A model generated the notes under the pieces. The model worked only from the letters and a program-made list of their open reading frames with translations. It had not been told where the DNA came from and searched no databases. Both the position numbers and the translations under genes were made by a program. A stretch of 27,465 bases of DNA from Lachnospiraceae bacterium (GTDB taxonomy: Bacteria > Bacillota > Clostridia > Lachnospirales > Lachnospiraceae): positions 1 through 27,465 of the forward strand of contig VSNO01000044.1 of the NCBI GenBank assembly GCA_009774375.1. Direction: 5' to 3'. Positions within the stretch are counted from its first letter, which is position 1; every line of letters starts with the position of its first letter. Positions 7,808 to 16,717 of the stretch are shown one piece after another.

Positions 7808-7922
7808 AATTCATGATCTCCTTTTATTGAAATTTTTTATATATTAATTAAATTGCATTCCATAAATGCCCAATATCACTGTAACAGTATCCATACCGTT
7901 TTGTAAACCCTTTTTTCATCAA

Positions 7923-8525
7923 TCAGGCCAATTGTCTCTCAAAAAGTTCATGCATCAGCCTCGCGACAGGCAGCCCGACCACGTTATTATAGTCACCTGC
8001 GATACCCCTGATGTAGACTGCGCATTTTCCCTGGATCGCATAGGCGCCCGCCTTGTCCATCGGCTCCCCGGTCGCCACGTACGCCGCGATCTGCTCCGAT
8101 GTCATCGGATACATGCGGACATCTGTCTGCTCATGAAAGGTGATGACACTGCGCCCCCGTTTTTCCTGTCCCTTTTCCAGCACGACCAGCGTCACGCCCG
8201 TATACACCTGGTGCGTATTTCCCTGCAGCTTTGCGAGCATCGATGCCGCGTCCGCCGCATCCTTTGGCTTTCCCATGATTTCGTCCTGAAAAGATACGAT
8301 CGTATCCGCGCCGATTATGACAACCGTGTCATTTTTATATTTCTTCAGATACCGCTCTGCCACTTCCCCGGCTTTTTTGAGCGAGAGCTCCTCCACGATC
8401 TCCGCGGGGGACTCCTTCGTGATGATCTCCTCCCCCTGCGCCGCGGCGATCTCAAAGCCGAGTCCGGCCTGTTCCAAAAGCTCCCACCGCCGCGGGGAAG
8501 CCGATGCAAGTACATATTTTATCAT
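7923..8525 (-). CDS. maf: Maf family nucleoside triphosphate pyrophosphatase
   Basis: A 200-residue cytosolic enzyme with the Maf signature SASPRRWELL at the N-terminus, GADTIV in the middle and a conserved GDYNNVVGLPV near the C-terminus. Maf proteins hydrolyse dTTP, UTP and modified pyrimidine nucleotides to monophosphates and pyrophosphate, keeping them out of nucleic acids. Start codons at 8534 and 8525 are both possible. The second was chosen because CAGGAG lies 10 bases upstream and the protein then begins MIKYVLASASPRR, as in the family. It follows ppk1 by 16 bases and is the last gene of the pheA-ppx-ppk1-maf unit. Confidence 0.95.
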   Translation of the reverse strand: MIKYVLASASPRRWELLEQAGLGFEIAAAQGEEIITKESPAEIVEELSLKKAGEVAERYLKKYKNDTVVIIGADTIVSFQDEIMGKPKDAADAASMLAKLQGNTHQVYTGVTLVVLEKGQEKRGRSVITFHEQTDVRMYPMTSEQIAAYVATGEPMDKAGAYAIQGKCAVYIRGIAGDYNNVVGLPVARLMHELFERQLA

Positions 8526-8541
8526 AGTCTCCATGCTCCTG

Positions 8542-10731
8542 TCAGTTTTGTATCGCCTGATTGTACTCCGGCTTAAAGGTGCGCGCCTGCTGCTCCGCCT
8601 TTTCCTTCTTTGCCGCCAGCGCCACATATTCTTTGCAGAACTGCTCCTGCGCGTTGACTGCGTTCTTATCCCTGCTGTCCGCTTTGCGGTAGCTGCCATC
8701 CGCCTGCAAAAACTGCGCTTTCTGCGTGTCCCTGAGCTGCACGTCAAGAACATGCCACACCTTTTCCTTCAGCCCGGCATTGAGTACCGGAAAGAGGATC
8801 TCCACCCTCCGCTCGAGGTTTCTCGGCATCCAGTCCGCGCTTGCCATGTACAGCTCCGGATCGCCCGCATTTTCAAAGTAGAAGATCCTTGCGTGCTCCA
8901 GGAAATTCCCCACGATGGAGCGCACCTCGATATTGTCGTTCGTCCCCTCCACGCCTGTCCGCAGGCAGCAGATCCCCCTGACGATCAGCTGGATCTTCAC
9001 ACCCTTTGCCGCCGCCTCGTACAGCGCCTTGATGACATCCGGATCGCACAGGGAGTTCATCTTCGCCACGATCCTTGCCGGGCGCTTCTCGACCGCGTTT
9101 TCCTTCTCCCTGTTGATGAGATACAGGAACCGGTCCTTCAGCCAAAGCGGCGCGAGCGCCAGATGATTCCAGCCCAGCGGCTCCGAGTAGCCGGACAGCA
9201 TGTTAAAGACCGCCGTCGCGTCCTCACCGATCGCCTCATTGCAGGTGAGGATACCGAGATCGGTATAGAGTTTTGCCGTCGCATCATTGTAATTCCCGGT
9301 GCCGAGGTGCACATAGCGCCTGATGCCTTCCTCCTCGCGCCTGACCACCAGCGTGATCTTGCAGTGCGTCTTCAGCCCCACGAGTCCATAGATCACATGG
9401 CATCCCGCCTGTTCAAGCTTCTTCGCCCACACGATATTGTTCTCCTCATCGAAACGCGCCTTCAGCTCAACCAGCACGGACACCTGTTTGCCGTTCTCCG
9501 CCGCCTGCGCGAGCGCCGCGATGATCGGGGAGTTGCCGCTCACACGGTACAGTGTCTGCTTGATGGCAAGCACCTGCGGATCCTTTGCCGCCTGCTTGAT
9601 AAAATCGACAACGGGAGCGAAGGTCTGATACGGGTGGTGCAGCAGGATATCCTGCTCCCGTATCCGCTCAAAGATATCGTCGCCCGCCTCGATCTCCGGC
9701 ACCGGCTGTGGTATATAAGAACTGTACCTGAGATGTTCAAATCCTTCCAGTCCGTACATCTTCATCAGGAATGTGAGGTCGAGCGGGCCGGGAATGCTGT
9801 AGATATCCCTCTCGTCGATCATCAGCTCCTTTTTGATGATATCAAGCAGACGGCTGTCGATCCCCTCCTCGACCTCGAGCCGGATCGCCTGCCCCCACTT
9901 CCTCTTTTTGAGCTGTTTCTCGATCTCCTTCAGCAGATCCTCCGTCTCGTCCTCATCCAGCGAAAAATCCGCATTTCTCATGATCCGGAACGGGAAAGAA
10001 CACTCTATATTATAATTCAGAAACAGCTTATCCATGTTCCGCTCGATGATCTGCTCCAACAGGATCACACGCCTTGTCCCGTCCGCCGCCTCCGGGAGCT
10101 GTATGATGCGCGGCAGCACGCTTGGAACCTGCACGGTGGCAAACTCCAGTTCTTTTCCCTGGACGGACTTCTTGTTGAACAGGTGCCTCCTGCTCTTGAC
10201 AGTCTTTCTGGATACCAGCGCTCCCAGGTTCAGGGATTTGTTCCTGATCAGCGGAAACGGCCGCGAGGAATCCACCGCCATCGGCGTGAGCACCGGATAC
10301 ACATTGTCCTGAAAATACCGGTCGACAAAGGCACAGTCCTTCTTCGTAAGATCCTCATGACTCTCGACCACGGTGAGCCCGTTCTGTGCAAGGAGCGGGA
10401 GCAGGGCCCTGTTGTACACGGAATACTGCATATCCACAAGCTCATGTGTCGCCTGATTGACCTGTTCGAGCTGCTCCGCCGGCGTCATCCCGGCGATGTC
10501 CTTCCTGGTGTAGCCCGCATTCACCATATCCTTCAGTGACGCTACGCGCACCATAAAAAATTCATCGAGATTTGATGCTGTGATGCTCAGAAACTTGAGC
10601 CGTTCAAACAGCGGGATCGTCTTGTCCTTCGCCTCCCCCAGCACACGCCCGTTAAAGGCGAGCCAGCTCAATTCCCTGTTATAATAATATTCAGATCTGC
10701 TGTAGTCTGACTTACTGTTCTTATCCCCCAT
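8542..10731 (-). CDS. ppk1: Polyphosphate kinase 1
   Basis: A 729-residue enzyme, the normal PPK1 length. It reversibly moves the gamma-phosphate of ATP onto inorganic polyphosphate. The N-terminal domain opens with YYNRELSWLAFNGRVL, followed by the head domain and two phospholipase-D-like C-terminal domains. The histidine of the KTHCK motif (about residue 456) matches the autophosphorylated residue, and the second active-site histidine is in EHARIFYF (about 613). RRYVHLGTGNYN is also conserved. The gene starts 18 bases after the stop of the exopolyphosphatase gene, so synthesis and breakdown of polyphosphate are coexpressed. Confidence 0.97.
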   Translation of the reverse strand: MGDKNSKSDYSRSEYYYNRELSWLAFNGRVLGEAKDKTIPLFERLKFLSITASNLDEFFMVRVASLKDMVNAGYTRKDIAGMTPAEQLEQVNQATHELVDMQYSVYNRALLPLLAQNGLTVVESHEDLTKKDCAFVDRYFQDNVYPVLTPMAVDSSRPFPLIRNKSLNLGALVSRKTVKSRRHLFNKKSVQGKELEFATVQVPSVLPRIIQLPEAADGTRRVILLEQIIERNMDKLFLNYNIECSFPFRIMRNADFSLDEDETEDLLKEIEKQLKKRKWGQAIRLEVEEGIDSRLLDIIKKELMIDERDIYSIPGPLDLTFLMKMYGLEGFEHLRYSSYIPQPVPEIEAGDDIFERIREQDILLHHPYQTFAPVVDFIKQAAKDPQVLAIKQTLYRVSGNSPIIAALAQAAENGKQVSVLVELKARFDEENNIVWAKKLEQAGCHVIYGLVGLKTHCKITLVVRREEEGIRRYVHLGTGNYNDATAKLYTDLGILTCNEAIGEDATAVFNMLSGYSEPLGWNHLALAPLWLKDRFLYLINREKENAVEKRPARIVAKMNSLCDPDVIKALYEAAAKGVKIQLIVRGICCLRTGVEGTNDNIEVRSIVGNFLEHARIFYFENAGDPELYMASADWMPRNLERRVEILFPVLNAGLKEKVWHVLDVQLRDTQKAQFLQADGSYRKADSRDKNAVNAQEQFCKEYVALAAKKEKAEQQARTFKPEYNQAIQN

Positions 10732-10749
10732 CTCTGTTCCCCCTTACGA

Positions 10750-12312
10750 TTATATATTGCTCTTCTTCTGCCTCAAAACGGGCTTGATATTGTACACTTC
10801 CTCAAAAAAGGTGGCGTACTTGTCAAATAATCCAAACTCCAGTGTCATGTCCGCATTCGTCTCCACGGTGAGCACCAGCTCATCATTCTTGTTCACGGCT
10901 TTCAGCTTGCTGCACTTGCCCCGGTTGCTCAGATCCATCCCGTCCGAGAGCCTGATGATGGCTGTCAGCTTCGCGATCTTCAGGTACGCCTCCCTGTCGA
11001 GCGACGCATTATCGTCCATGATGTGGTAGTAGTCAAATTTTTCCGTCGCGTATTTGACGACGCTCGCCACGACCTCGCGCTCCACATGTGAGAGCCCGAT
11101 GATCTCCGTCGCGGTGATGATGTTGTAAGAGTTCTCGCCGACACTCGCAAGGCTGATGAACCTGCCGCAGTCTCCCAGTATCGCCGCGAGCTGCAGGAGC
11201 AGCCTGTCGCGCTTTGACAGGCCGTGAACCTCCTTCATGCTGTCAAAGATCGTGAGCGCGATCATCTCCCGCTCGCGGGTGCGGTACTCGCCGCTGTGAT
11301 ACCGCCTGTTGATATCCCGCGCGCAGTCGAGGATATCCTGCTCAAAATCGTGCGGCATGTTCTCGGCGTCTGACGGCAGCAGCTGATTCCGCTCCGCGTA
11401 CTCGTACGCGATGCCGTCGCACAGGGACACGCCCGGCGCCCACAGCATCTCCGCCCCCAGCAGCCTGATCATGTACTTGATCATCAGCGCAGAGAGGTAC
11501 AGCAGGGAGATATTCTCCTGCGCCAGCCCCAGCGATATGGCGATCTCCCGCGCTTTTTTCTTCTTCAGGGAATCCACAAACTCCAGAAAATTCTCCGTGC
11601 TGACCTGTCCCTTTTTGATCGTCTTGATAAAATTTCGCTGCACGACCAGGGACACATAGTCATCCACCAGGATCACATTCTGTATCTTCTTATCCCCCAC
11701 GAACATCTCCCTGAAACTCTCGAAGCTGTCACAGACCATCTCCTCCACGATGTCCTCGAGCTGATAACTCCTGTAAGGCACCCGCGCCAGCTCCTCCCGC
11801 ATGCGAAGCACACCTGGTCTGATATTCTGGGAAGTGACAAGACTGTCCTCATCAAACAGGGAGATCTGTATACTCCCGCCGCCAATGTCTATAAAAGCCG
11901 TACTCTTTTCTATGATGCTTTGAAAATCCTTCACTCTCGATGCCACAGACTTGTAATCAAGAAAACGCTGCTCCGAATTGCTCAGGGCATCGATATGGAT
12001 CCCCGTCCAGATCTCGATCTGATCCAGCAGGATCAGCCTGTTCTGGGATTCCCGGATGGCGCTTGTCCCATATGCCTTATAGTCGTCCACTTTATACGAT
12101 CTCATGATCGCCATAAATTCATTCAGCATCCTGCACAGCTCGTCGACTCTGTCATTGTTGATCTTCCCCATAAAATACGAGTCTGTTCCAAGCTCGATCC
12201 GGTGCCTGATATGATCGATCTCCTTGATGCCGTTCTTCCCCGATATCTCATATATTTTCATCGCAAGCTCATAGGAGCCCACATCAATTGCCGCAAATGT
12301 CCTGTATGCCAT
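10750..12312 (-). CDS. ppx: Ppx/GppA family exopolyphosphatase
   Basis: A 520-residue protein of the ASKHA fold. It has the phosphate-1 loop AAIDVGSYELAMKIYE near the N-terminus, SNSEQRF with the probable catalytic Glu (about 114), and the second nucleotide loop IDIGGGSIQISLF at 141-153. The C-terminal half is the HD-like domain seen in long Ppx proteins, but where a His-Asp pair is expected the sequence reads LGDCGRFIS (379-387), so the metal-binding dyad seems lost. The family removes terminal phosphate from polyphosphate or hydrolyses pppGpp. The start at 12312 is preceded by AGAGGTG; an in-frame ATG ten codons upstream lacks a ribosome binding site. It lies between pheA and ppk1 in one operon. 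Confidence 0.9.
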   Translation of the reverse strand: MAYRTFAAIDVGSYELAMKIYEISGKNGIKEIDHIRHRIELGTDSYFMGKINNDRVDELCRMLNEFMAIMRSYKVDDYKAYGTSAIRESQNRLILLDQIEIWTGIHIDALSNSEQRFLDYKSVASRVKDFQSIIEKSTAFIDIGGGSIQISLFDEDSLVTSQNIRPGVLRMREELARVPYRSYQLEDIVEEMVCDSFESFREMFVGDKKIQNVILVDDYVSLVVQRNFIKTIKKGQVSTENFLEFVDSLKKKKAREIAISLGLAQENISLLYLSALMIKYMIRLLGAEMLWAPGVSLCDGIAYEYAERNQLLPSDAENMPHDFEQDILDCARDINRRYHSGEYRTREREMIALTIFDSMKEVHGLSKRDRLLLQLAAILGDCGRFISLASVGENSYNIITATEIIGLSHVEREVVASVVKYATEKFDYYHIMDDNASLDREAYLKIAKLTAIIRLSDGMDLSNRGKCSKLKAVNKNDELVLTVETNADMTLEFGLFDKYATFFEEVYNIKPVLRQKKSNI

Positions 12313-12348
12313 AGTTACACCTCTTCCCCTAAAAAGTATCACTATATT

Positions 12349-13473
12349 TTAGTAATTTCCGAGTATCTTCATGTTGTGCGTCTCCTCGCGCAGTCCCCTG
12401 AGCGCATTTCTCACCGCACTGTCTGTGAGTTTTCCCTCAAAATCCAGAAAGAACCTGTACTCCCAGTTCCTTCCCGCGATCGGCCTTGATTCGATCTTGG
12501 TCACATTCAGATTGTTGTACATCAGATGCGAGAGCGCATGGTACAGTGCGCCGCTCTCATGACTCACTTCAAAACACAGGCTGATCTTCGCCGCTTCCTT
12601 CGCATATACCTTCTGGTTCGTAACGATGATAAAGCGCGTCGAATTGTCCTTCAGATCATTCACTCCCCTCTTTAAAATATCCAGTCCATAAATCTTCGCG
12701 GCGGTCTCCCCCGCGATCGCCGCCTGCGTCTGATCCCTGTCCTCCGCAACCTTCTTTGCCGCAAAAGCGTTATTCTTCATACTGATCTGCTGCCACCCCA
12801 TCTCGAGCAGATAGTGCGAGCTCTGCATCAGCGACTGCGCGTGGGAATACACTGTCCTGATATCCTCTATCTTTGTCCCCGGAGCTGCCATCAGACAGTG
12901 CTCGATCCGGATGATCTGCTCCCCCACGATATAATTTTCGAACTCTACCAGCAGGTCATAGATCTCACTCACGATCCCCGCCGACGAGTTCTCGATCGGA
13001 AGCACTGCAAAATCCGCGCTGCCCTCGTCGATCGCGAGCATCGCATCGCGGAATGTATTGACGTTGAAGCTGTCCACGGTCTCCCCGAAATATTCCATCA
13101 TGGCAGCCTGCGAGTACGCGCCTTCCGCCCCCTGGAACACGACACGGCACTTCCCGCAGTCGATCTCTCCCATCTCGATGAACGAGATGCGTCCGCCTCC
13201 ATTATGCTCTGTGATCTTCTGATACTGGAGTTTTCTGCTCATCGACATGATCTGCTCAAACAAGTCCCTGATACCATGCGCGTTAAATTCATTGTGCGTC
13301 AGTTCACTGACAGCCTTGAGCTTCTGCTGTTCCCTCTCCTTGTCAAAAACCCTTTTCCCTGTCTCGATCTTGTATCCTGCCACCTGGGAACATACATCCA
13401 TCCGTCTCTCAAAGAGTTCCACGATCTGTCGGTCAATACCGTCAAGCGTATCCCTGAGTTCTGATAAATCCAT
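12349..13473 (-). CDS. pheA: Bifunctional chorismate mutase/prephenate dehydratase (P-protein)
   Basis: A 374-residue enzyme taking chorismate to prephenate and then phenylpyruvate in phenylalanine synthesis. Residues 1-90 are an AroQ-type chorismate mutase helix bundle (LRDTLDGIDRQIVELFERR). Residues 109-285 are prephenate dehydratase (FQGAEGAYSQAA, the catalytic NSTRFI around 277-282). Residues 295-374 form the ACT domain with the ESRP motif (328-331), which normally binds phenylalanine for feedback inhibition. The start at 13473 was chosen because AGGAGG lies 9 bases upstream; the reading frame also opens at 13500 but without a ribosome binding site. It is the first gene of the operon with ppx, ppk1 and maf. 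Confidence 0.96.
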   Translation of the reverse strand: MDLSELRDTLDGIDRQIVELFERRMDVCSQVAGYKIETGKRVFDKEREQQKLKAVSELTHNEFNAHGIRDLFEQIMSMSRKLQYQKITEHNGGGRISFIEMGEIDCGKCRVVFQGAEGAYSQAAMMEYFGETVDSFNVNTFRDAMLAIDEGSADFAVLPIENSSAGIVSEIYDLLVEFENYIVGEQIIRIEHCLMAAPGTKIEDIRTVYSHAQSLMQSSHYLLEMGWQQISMKNNAFAAKKVAEDRDQTQAAIAGETAAKIYGLDILKRGVNDLKDNSTRFIIVTNQKVYAKEAAKISLCFEVSHESGALYHALSHLMYNNLNVTKIESRPIAGRNWEYRFFLDFEGKLTDSAVRNALRGLREETHNMKILGNY

Positions 13474-13519
13474 CTGACCTGTCCTCCTGTATACTTCCAT
13501 TTTGCTTTTGTTGTTATTA

Positions 13520-13548
13520 AGTATAGCACACCAGATAAAGTTTGTAAA
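13520..13548 (-). promoter_or_regulatory. Promoter of the pheA-ppx-ppk1-maf operon
   Basis: On the reverse strand TTTACA (13543-13548) and TATACT (13520-13525) are separated by exactly 17 bases, each one or two mismatches from consensus. The predicted start of transcription lies about 40 bases before the pheA start codon, leaving no room for a classical leader-peptide attenuator. Confidence 0.75.
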
Positions 13549-13565
13549 AAAATAATGCAGAAATC

Positions 13566-13594
13566 TTTCATTTTTCTCAAAAATTCTTTATAAT
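13566..13594 (+). promoter_or_regulatory. Possible promoter of the DUF5050-like gene
   Basis: A perfect TATAAT (13589-13594) lies about 45 bases upstream of the start codon of the plus-strand gene. No good -35 box is visible; the sequence at the right distance is only TTTCAT. It faces away from the pheA promoter in a short divergent intergenic region. Confidence 0.45.
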
Positions 13595-13637
13595 GTTAAT
13601 ATACACCAATCTATACTTCACACAGGGGGAAAATACA

Positions 13638-14678
13638 ATGAAAAAAAAGGTTATCACCATAATCTGCATAATCTGTGCAGTGCTTATCATTGCCGGTCTG
13701 GCAGTCTTTAAGTATCTTTCTGACAAGGTACCTCAAAACCCGGCCGGAACCGTGGGAAACACCGCGGGAAATCTATATAACAACGGACTTTTCTGCGAAA
13801 ATGACGGATATGTCTACTTTGCAAACGCTTATGATTCTTCTTCGCTCTACCGCATGCGCCCGGATGAATCCGAAATGGAGAAAATGGCGTACACGGAGGT
13901 GGCAAGCATCAATGCGGACGGCAAATACCTGTATTACTACCAGGGAGGCTCTGGCAGCGGAACAGGACTTGGCTTCGTCCTGAGCACAACCGGCATCTAT
14001 CGGGTGAATAAGGCCAAAGCCGGCGATGCCTTCTGTCTTGACCGGGTAAACGGAAAATTTGTCCTTCTCGCGGATAACGATGTATATTACACCTGCTCTT
14101 CCGATACGACGTCCCTGAAAAAAGTATCGACAGACGGCAAGACCAAGGAAACGCTTCTGGAACTTGACATTCTTCCTGTAAGCGTACAGAACTCGACCTT
14201 TTACTACCTGAACAATGAAGATAACCTGCATCTGATGGCTCTTGACCTGAGGACCAACACCTCGCGCCAGGTGCTCGCCGAGGACGTGTACATGCCGATC
14301 ATCGAGGGAAATACCGTCTATGGCATTGACATTCACGACAATTACTCGCTGATCAGCCTCAACACCACCGATGGCAGCAAAAAGCTGCTCGACACTGGCA
14401 GGATCGACCTGATCAATGTGACTGACAGTTACATTTATTACCAGACTTCAGGCAATACCCCCCAGTTAAAGCGCATCCGCCGCGACGGATCTGACATGGA
14501 GGTAGTCGCTGACGGTTCCTACAGCAACATCAATGCAACCTCACAATACGTGTACTTCACACAGTTTGGAAGCATCACACCCATATACAAGACACCCGTC
14601 TCCGGTCCTGTGAACGTCACGACATTTGACAGGGCATCACAGGCGGCGATCGCAGAGATCAGCAAGAGCCAGAAATAA
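13638..14678 (+). CDS. Membrane-anchored DUF5050-like beta-propeller protein
   Basis: A 346-residue protein with one N-terminal transmembrane anchor or uncleaved signal (residues 4-24, after MKKK), the rest predicted outside the cell. The outer part has repeated blades of the kind NDGYVYFANAYDSSSLYRMRPDE, with alternating Tyr-rich strands and Asp-Gly turns. This is typical of DUF5050 proteins, which fold like the LDL-receptor YWTD propeller. The function of the family is unknown; a cell-surface binding or structural role is likely. The start at 13638 has an AGGGGGA site upstream. It is transcribed away from pheA and seems to be monocistronic. Confidence 0.85.
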   Translation: MKKKVITIICIICAVLIIAGLAVFKYLSDKVPQNPAGTVGNTAGNLYNNGLFCENDGYVYFANAYDSSSLYRMRPDESEMEKMAYTEVASINADGKYLYYYQGGSGSGTGLGFVLSTTGIYRVNKAKAGDAFCLDRVNGKFVLLADNDVYYTCSSDTTSLKKVSTDGKTKETLLELDILPVSVQNSTFYYLNNEDNLHLMALDLRTNTSRQVLAEDVYMPIIEGNTVYGIDIHDNYSLISLNTTDGSKKLLDTGRIDLINVTDSYIYYQTSGNTPQLKRIRRDGSDMEVVADGSYSNINATSQYVYFTQFGSITPIYKTPVSGPVNVTTFDRASQAAIAEISKSQK

Positions 14679-14713
14679 AAAACAAAAAACTGAAAATAAA
14701 TAGCAGATATATG

Positions 14714-14778
14714 AATAAGGTAAAGGAATCCCGGTTATGCTGTCAGCATGAGAAAAACGACGATCCCTTTACCTTATT
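14714..14778 (+). other. Long inverted repeat spanning the CmpB-like start codon
   Basis: AATAAGGTAAAGGAATC (14714-14730) pairs with GATCCCTTTACCTTATT (14762-14778) at 16 of 17 positions. The loop holds a second small hairpin, ATGCT (14737-14741) with AGCAT (14745-14749), which includes the first two bases of the start codon at 14748. Neither strand has a U-tract next to the stem, so an intrinsic terminator is unlikely. The structure would hide the start codon in the mRNA. Confidence 0.6.
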
Positions 14779-15203
14779 ATCATTATGAATATCACAGCGG
14801 ATTTGCAAAAGATTTTGTGAAGTGCGGCATGGCTGGCTGGTGTATGGAGATCATCTTCACCGCCCTCGGCGCACTCAGGAGGCGCGAACTGCCGCTTGTC
14901 GGCCAAACTTCCCTGTGGATGTTTCCCATCTATGGCTGCGCGGCTCTCTTCAGACCCGTGTTCTCCCTGTTGAGACACTGCCGTCTGATCGTGCGCGGTA
15001 CCATCTACGCTCTGTCTATTTTTGGTGCGGAGTATGCCAGCGGACGTTTTCTCTCGGCACACGGGCTGTGTCCCTGGAATTACGACCGCCACCACTGGCA
15101 TCTGAACGGGCTGATCCGCATCGATTATTTTCCTTTCTGGTTCCTTGCCGGACTCCTGTTCGAGCGTATTCTGACCGGCCGCAGACAGCCTGTTGACATC
15201 TGA
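14748..15203 (+). CDS. CmpB-type (PF06541) integral membrane protein
   Basis: A 151-residue protein resembling the family called putative ABC-transporter type IV (ABC_trans_CmpB). Visible family features are GWCMEIIFTALG, LWMFPIYGCAALF, a middle helix with RGTIYALSIFGAEYASG, then CPWNYD and a final WFLAGLLFERIL. Three or four membrane helices are likely. Function is unknown; no ATPase partner is nearby, so the transporter label should not be taken literally. The start at 14748 has no clear ribosome binding site and sits inside a long inverted repeat. A GTG at 14817 or ATG at 14829 are alternatives but would remove part of the first conserved helix. It ends 14 bases from the convergent carboxypeptidase gene. 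Confidence 0.78.
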   Translation: MRKTTIPLPYYHYEYHSGFAKDFVKCGMAGWCMEIIFTALGALRRRELPLVGQTSLWMFPIYGCAALFRPVFSLLRHCRLIVRGTIYALSIFGAEYASGRFLSAHGLCPWNYDRHHWHLNGLIRIDYFPFWFLAGLLFERILTGRRQPVDI

Positions 15204-15217
15204 ACGGCGTGCCCTGC

Positions 15218-16717
15218 TCAGCCAGGCAGAAACTGCTGGTACAGGGCTACATGGTCGCGTATACAGCGCCACGGATCATTGGAGCGCGCCGTCACACAGA
15301 TGTAGACCCTGCCGTCATTGCCGACGCCCAGACTTGCCGCGCAGTTGCCAGACTGATCCACATATCCGGTCTTGGCGCAGAGTACCTCGCCGTGTGTATC
15401 CCTGTCCTCGATCCTCCTGAGAAACAGGTTCGACAGGTCGATCCCCTCGGGGTGCTGCTCTGTGGCGGAGGTCTTGTAGGTGCGCACGCCGAGCACTTCG
15501 CGGCAGTAAGTGTTGTCATAAGCCGCTTTCAATATGACACCTATGTCATAAACCGTGCTGTAATGGTTGTCGTCATAGATACCCACACAGTTTGTGAAAT
15601 GGGTCGTTGCAGACAGGCCCAGCTCGTCGAGCTTCTCGTTCATCAGCCCGACAAACGCCTCCTGCGACCCTGCCGCGTAGACAGCCAGCGCCACTGCCGC
15701 CTCTCCCCCTGAAGGAAGCACCGTGCCGTAAAACAGATCCCTGACAGTGACTTTCTCCCCGACCTCAAAACCGGCATTAGAGCAATGATTTACAAAACTG
15801 TAATCCACGATATCCTGTGTGATCACAAAGGTATCGTCGGGATCCGTGATATGCTCCGCGGCGACAAGGACTGTGAGGATCTTGGTCATGGATGCCGGAG
15901 GTATGCGGGTATCGGCGCCTCTCTGTCCCAGGATCCGCCCCGCCTCTACATCGATAAAGACGACATTCTCGCTCATGACCTCGCCGTCCGGCGAAGCCGC
16001 CCCGTCCGCGGCGGCCGCAAGCGGCGGTTCCGCGCTCCGTCCGCCGAGCGTCCTGACGATGAGCGAATCCGCCAGTGCAAGCTCCTCTGCCAGACTTTCC
16101 GCGATGGTGCTGCCGACATAACAGCCGGCTACATTAAGGCTGCCCGCATATGTGATCTCCCTGTCAGCTGTGCCGGTACTGTTCGGGCTGTCTCCATCCG
16201 AAACACTGCCGTCTGAACTGTCCTCATCCGTACCGCTGTGGTCTGAACTGTCTTCATTCTCTCCATTCAGGACGAACTCATTTGATCCCTCAGGCGGAAG
16301 GGTGTTCTGCCTGTCCCCATGCTTTCTGACCAGACTGCCGATCCCCAGCCCCGCCAGGATCACACAGACTGCTGCCGCAGCGATACAGGGCAGCATCAGT
16401 CTGCGCATCTGCTCCTGCCGCCTTTTCCTGCGCCGCATCTCCTGCACACGCTTTTTTCTGCGCGCTTCACGTTCCTTTTCCGCCGTGTCCTTTCCCTCGG
16501 CACTGCGGCTGTCCGCACTGTCCTCTCTCTCATCTTCCATCCCGGTGACGACCCTGCCGGAATAAGACTGTGCAAGTATAGCCGCGATCTCCTCGGCACT
16601 GAGCTGTCCCGCCTCCCTGCCCCTGGGAGTCCCGGCATCCTGCACGCCGTCCTGACGGGCAGTCCCGGATCCAGATCCGCCCGTATACCGACCCCCATTG
16701 CTGTATCTACTCGACAT
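15218..16717 (-). CDS. Membrane-anchored D-alanyl-D-alanine carboxypeptidase (peptidase S11)
   Basis: About 499 residues. An N-terminal cytoplasmic part of about 105 residues ends in a strongly basic stretch (RRKKRVQEMRRRKRR). One membrane helix follows at about 108-131, then an extracellular Ser/Asp-rich linker (150-188), then the S11 penicillin-binding domain (about 250-500). The active-site motifs are SMTK (277-280), SGG (337-339, where the family usually has SxN) and KTG (450-452). It trims the terminal D-Ala from peptidoglycan stem peptides. The C-terminal PBP5-like domain and amphipathic anchor are missing. Two adjacent ATGs exist; the second (16717) is better spaced from GAGG. The start overlaps the PH-domain gene by about 11-14 bases, implying translational coupling. 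Confidence 0.9.
   Translation of the reverse strand: MSSRYSNGGRYTGGSGSGTARQDGVQDAGTPRGREAGQLSAEEIAAILAQSYSGRVVTGMEDEREDSADSRSAEGKDTAEKEREARRKKRVQEMRRRKRRQEQMRRLMLPCIAAAAVCVILAGLGIGSLVRKHGDRQNTLPPEGSNEFVLNGENEDSSDHSGTDEDSSDGSVSDGDSPNSTGTADREITYAGSLNVAGCYVGSTIAESLAEELALADSLIVRTLGGRSAEPPLAAAADGAASPDGEVMSENVVFIDVEAGRILGQRGADTRIPPASMTKILTVLVAAEHITDPDDTFVITQDIVDYSFVNHCSNAGFEVGEKVTVRDLFYGTVLPSGGEAAVALAVYAAGSQEAFVGLMNEKLDELGLSATTHFTNCVGIYDDNHYSTVYDIGVILKAAYDNTYCREVLGVRTYKTSATEQHPEGIDLSNLFLRRIEDRDTHGEVLCAKTGYVDQSGNCAASLGVGNDGRVYICVTARSNDPWRCIRDHVALYQQFLPG

Noticed and set aside
7808..7922. Promoter or terminator between maf and the 87-residue gene
   Set aside because: Several TTTACA/TTACAG-like boxes exist, but none pairs with a credible -10 box, and no hairpin with a T-run is visible.
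8317..10539. A 740-codon open frame on the plus strand opposite ppk1
   Set aside because: It is antisense to a well-conserved polyphosphate kinase, has no recognisable protein features, and reflects the codon bias of the real gene.
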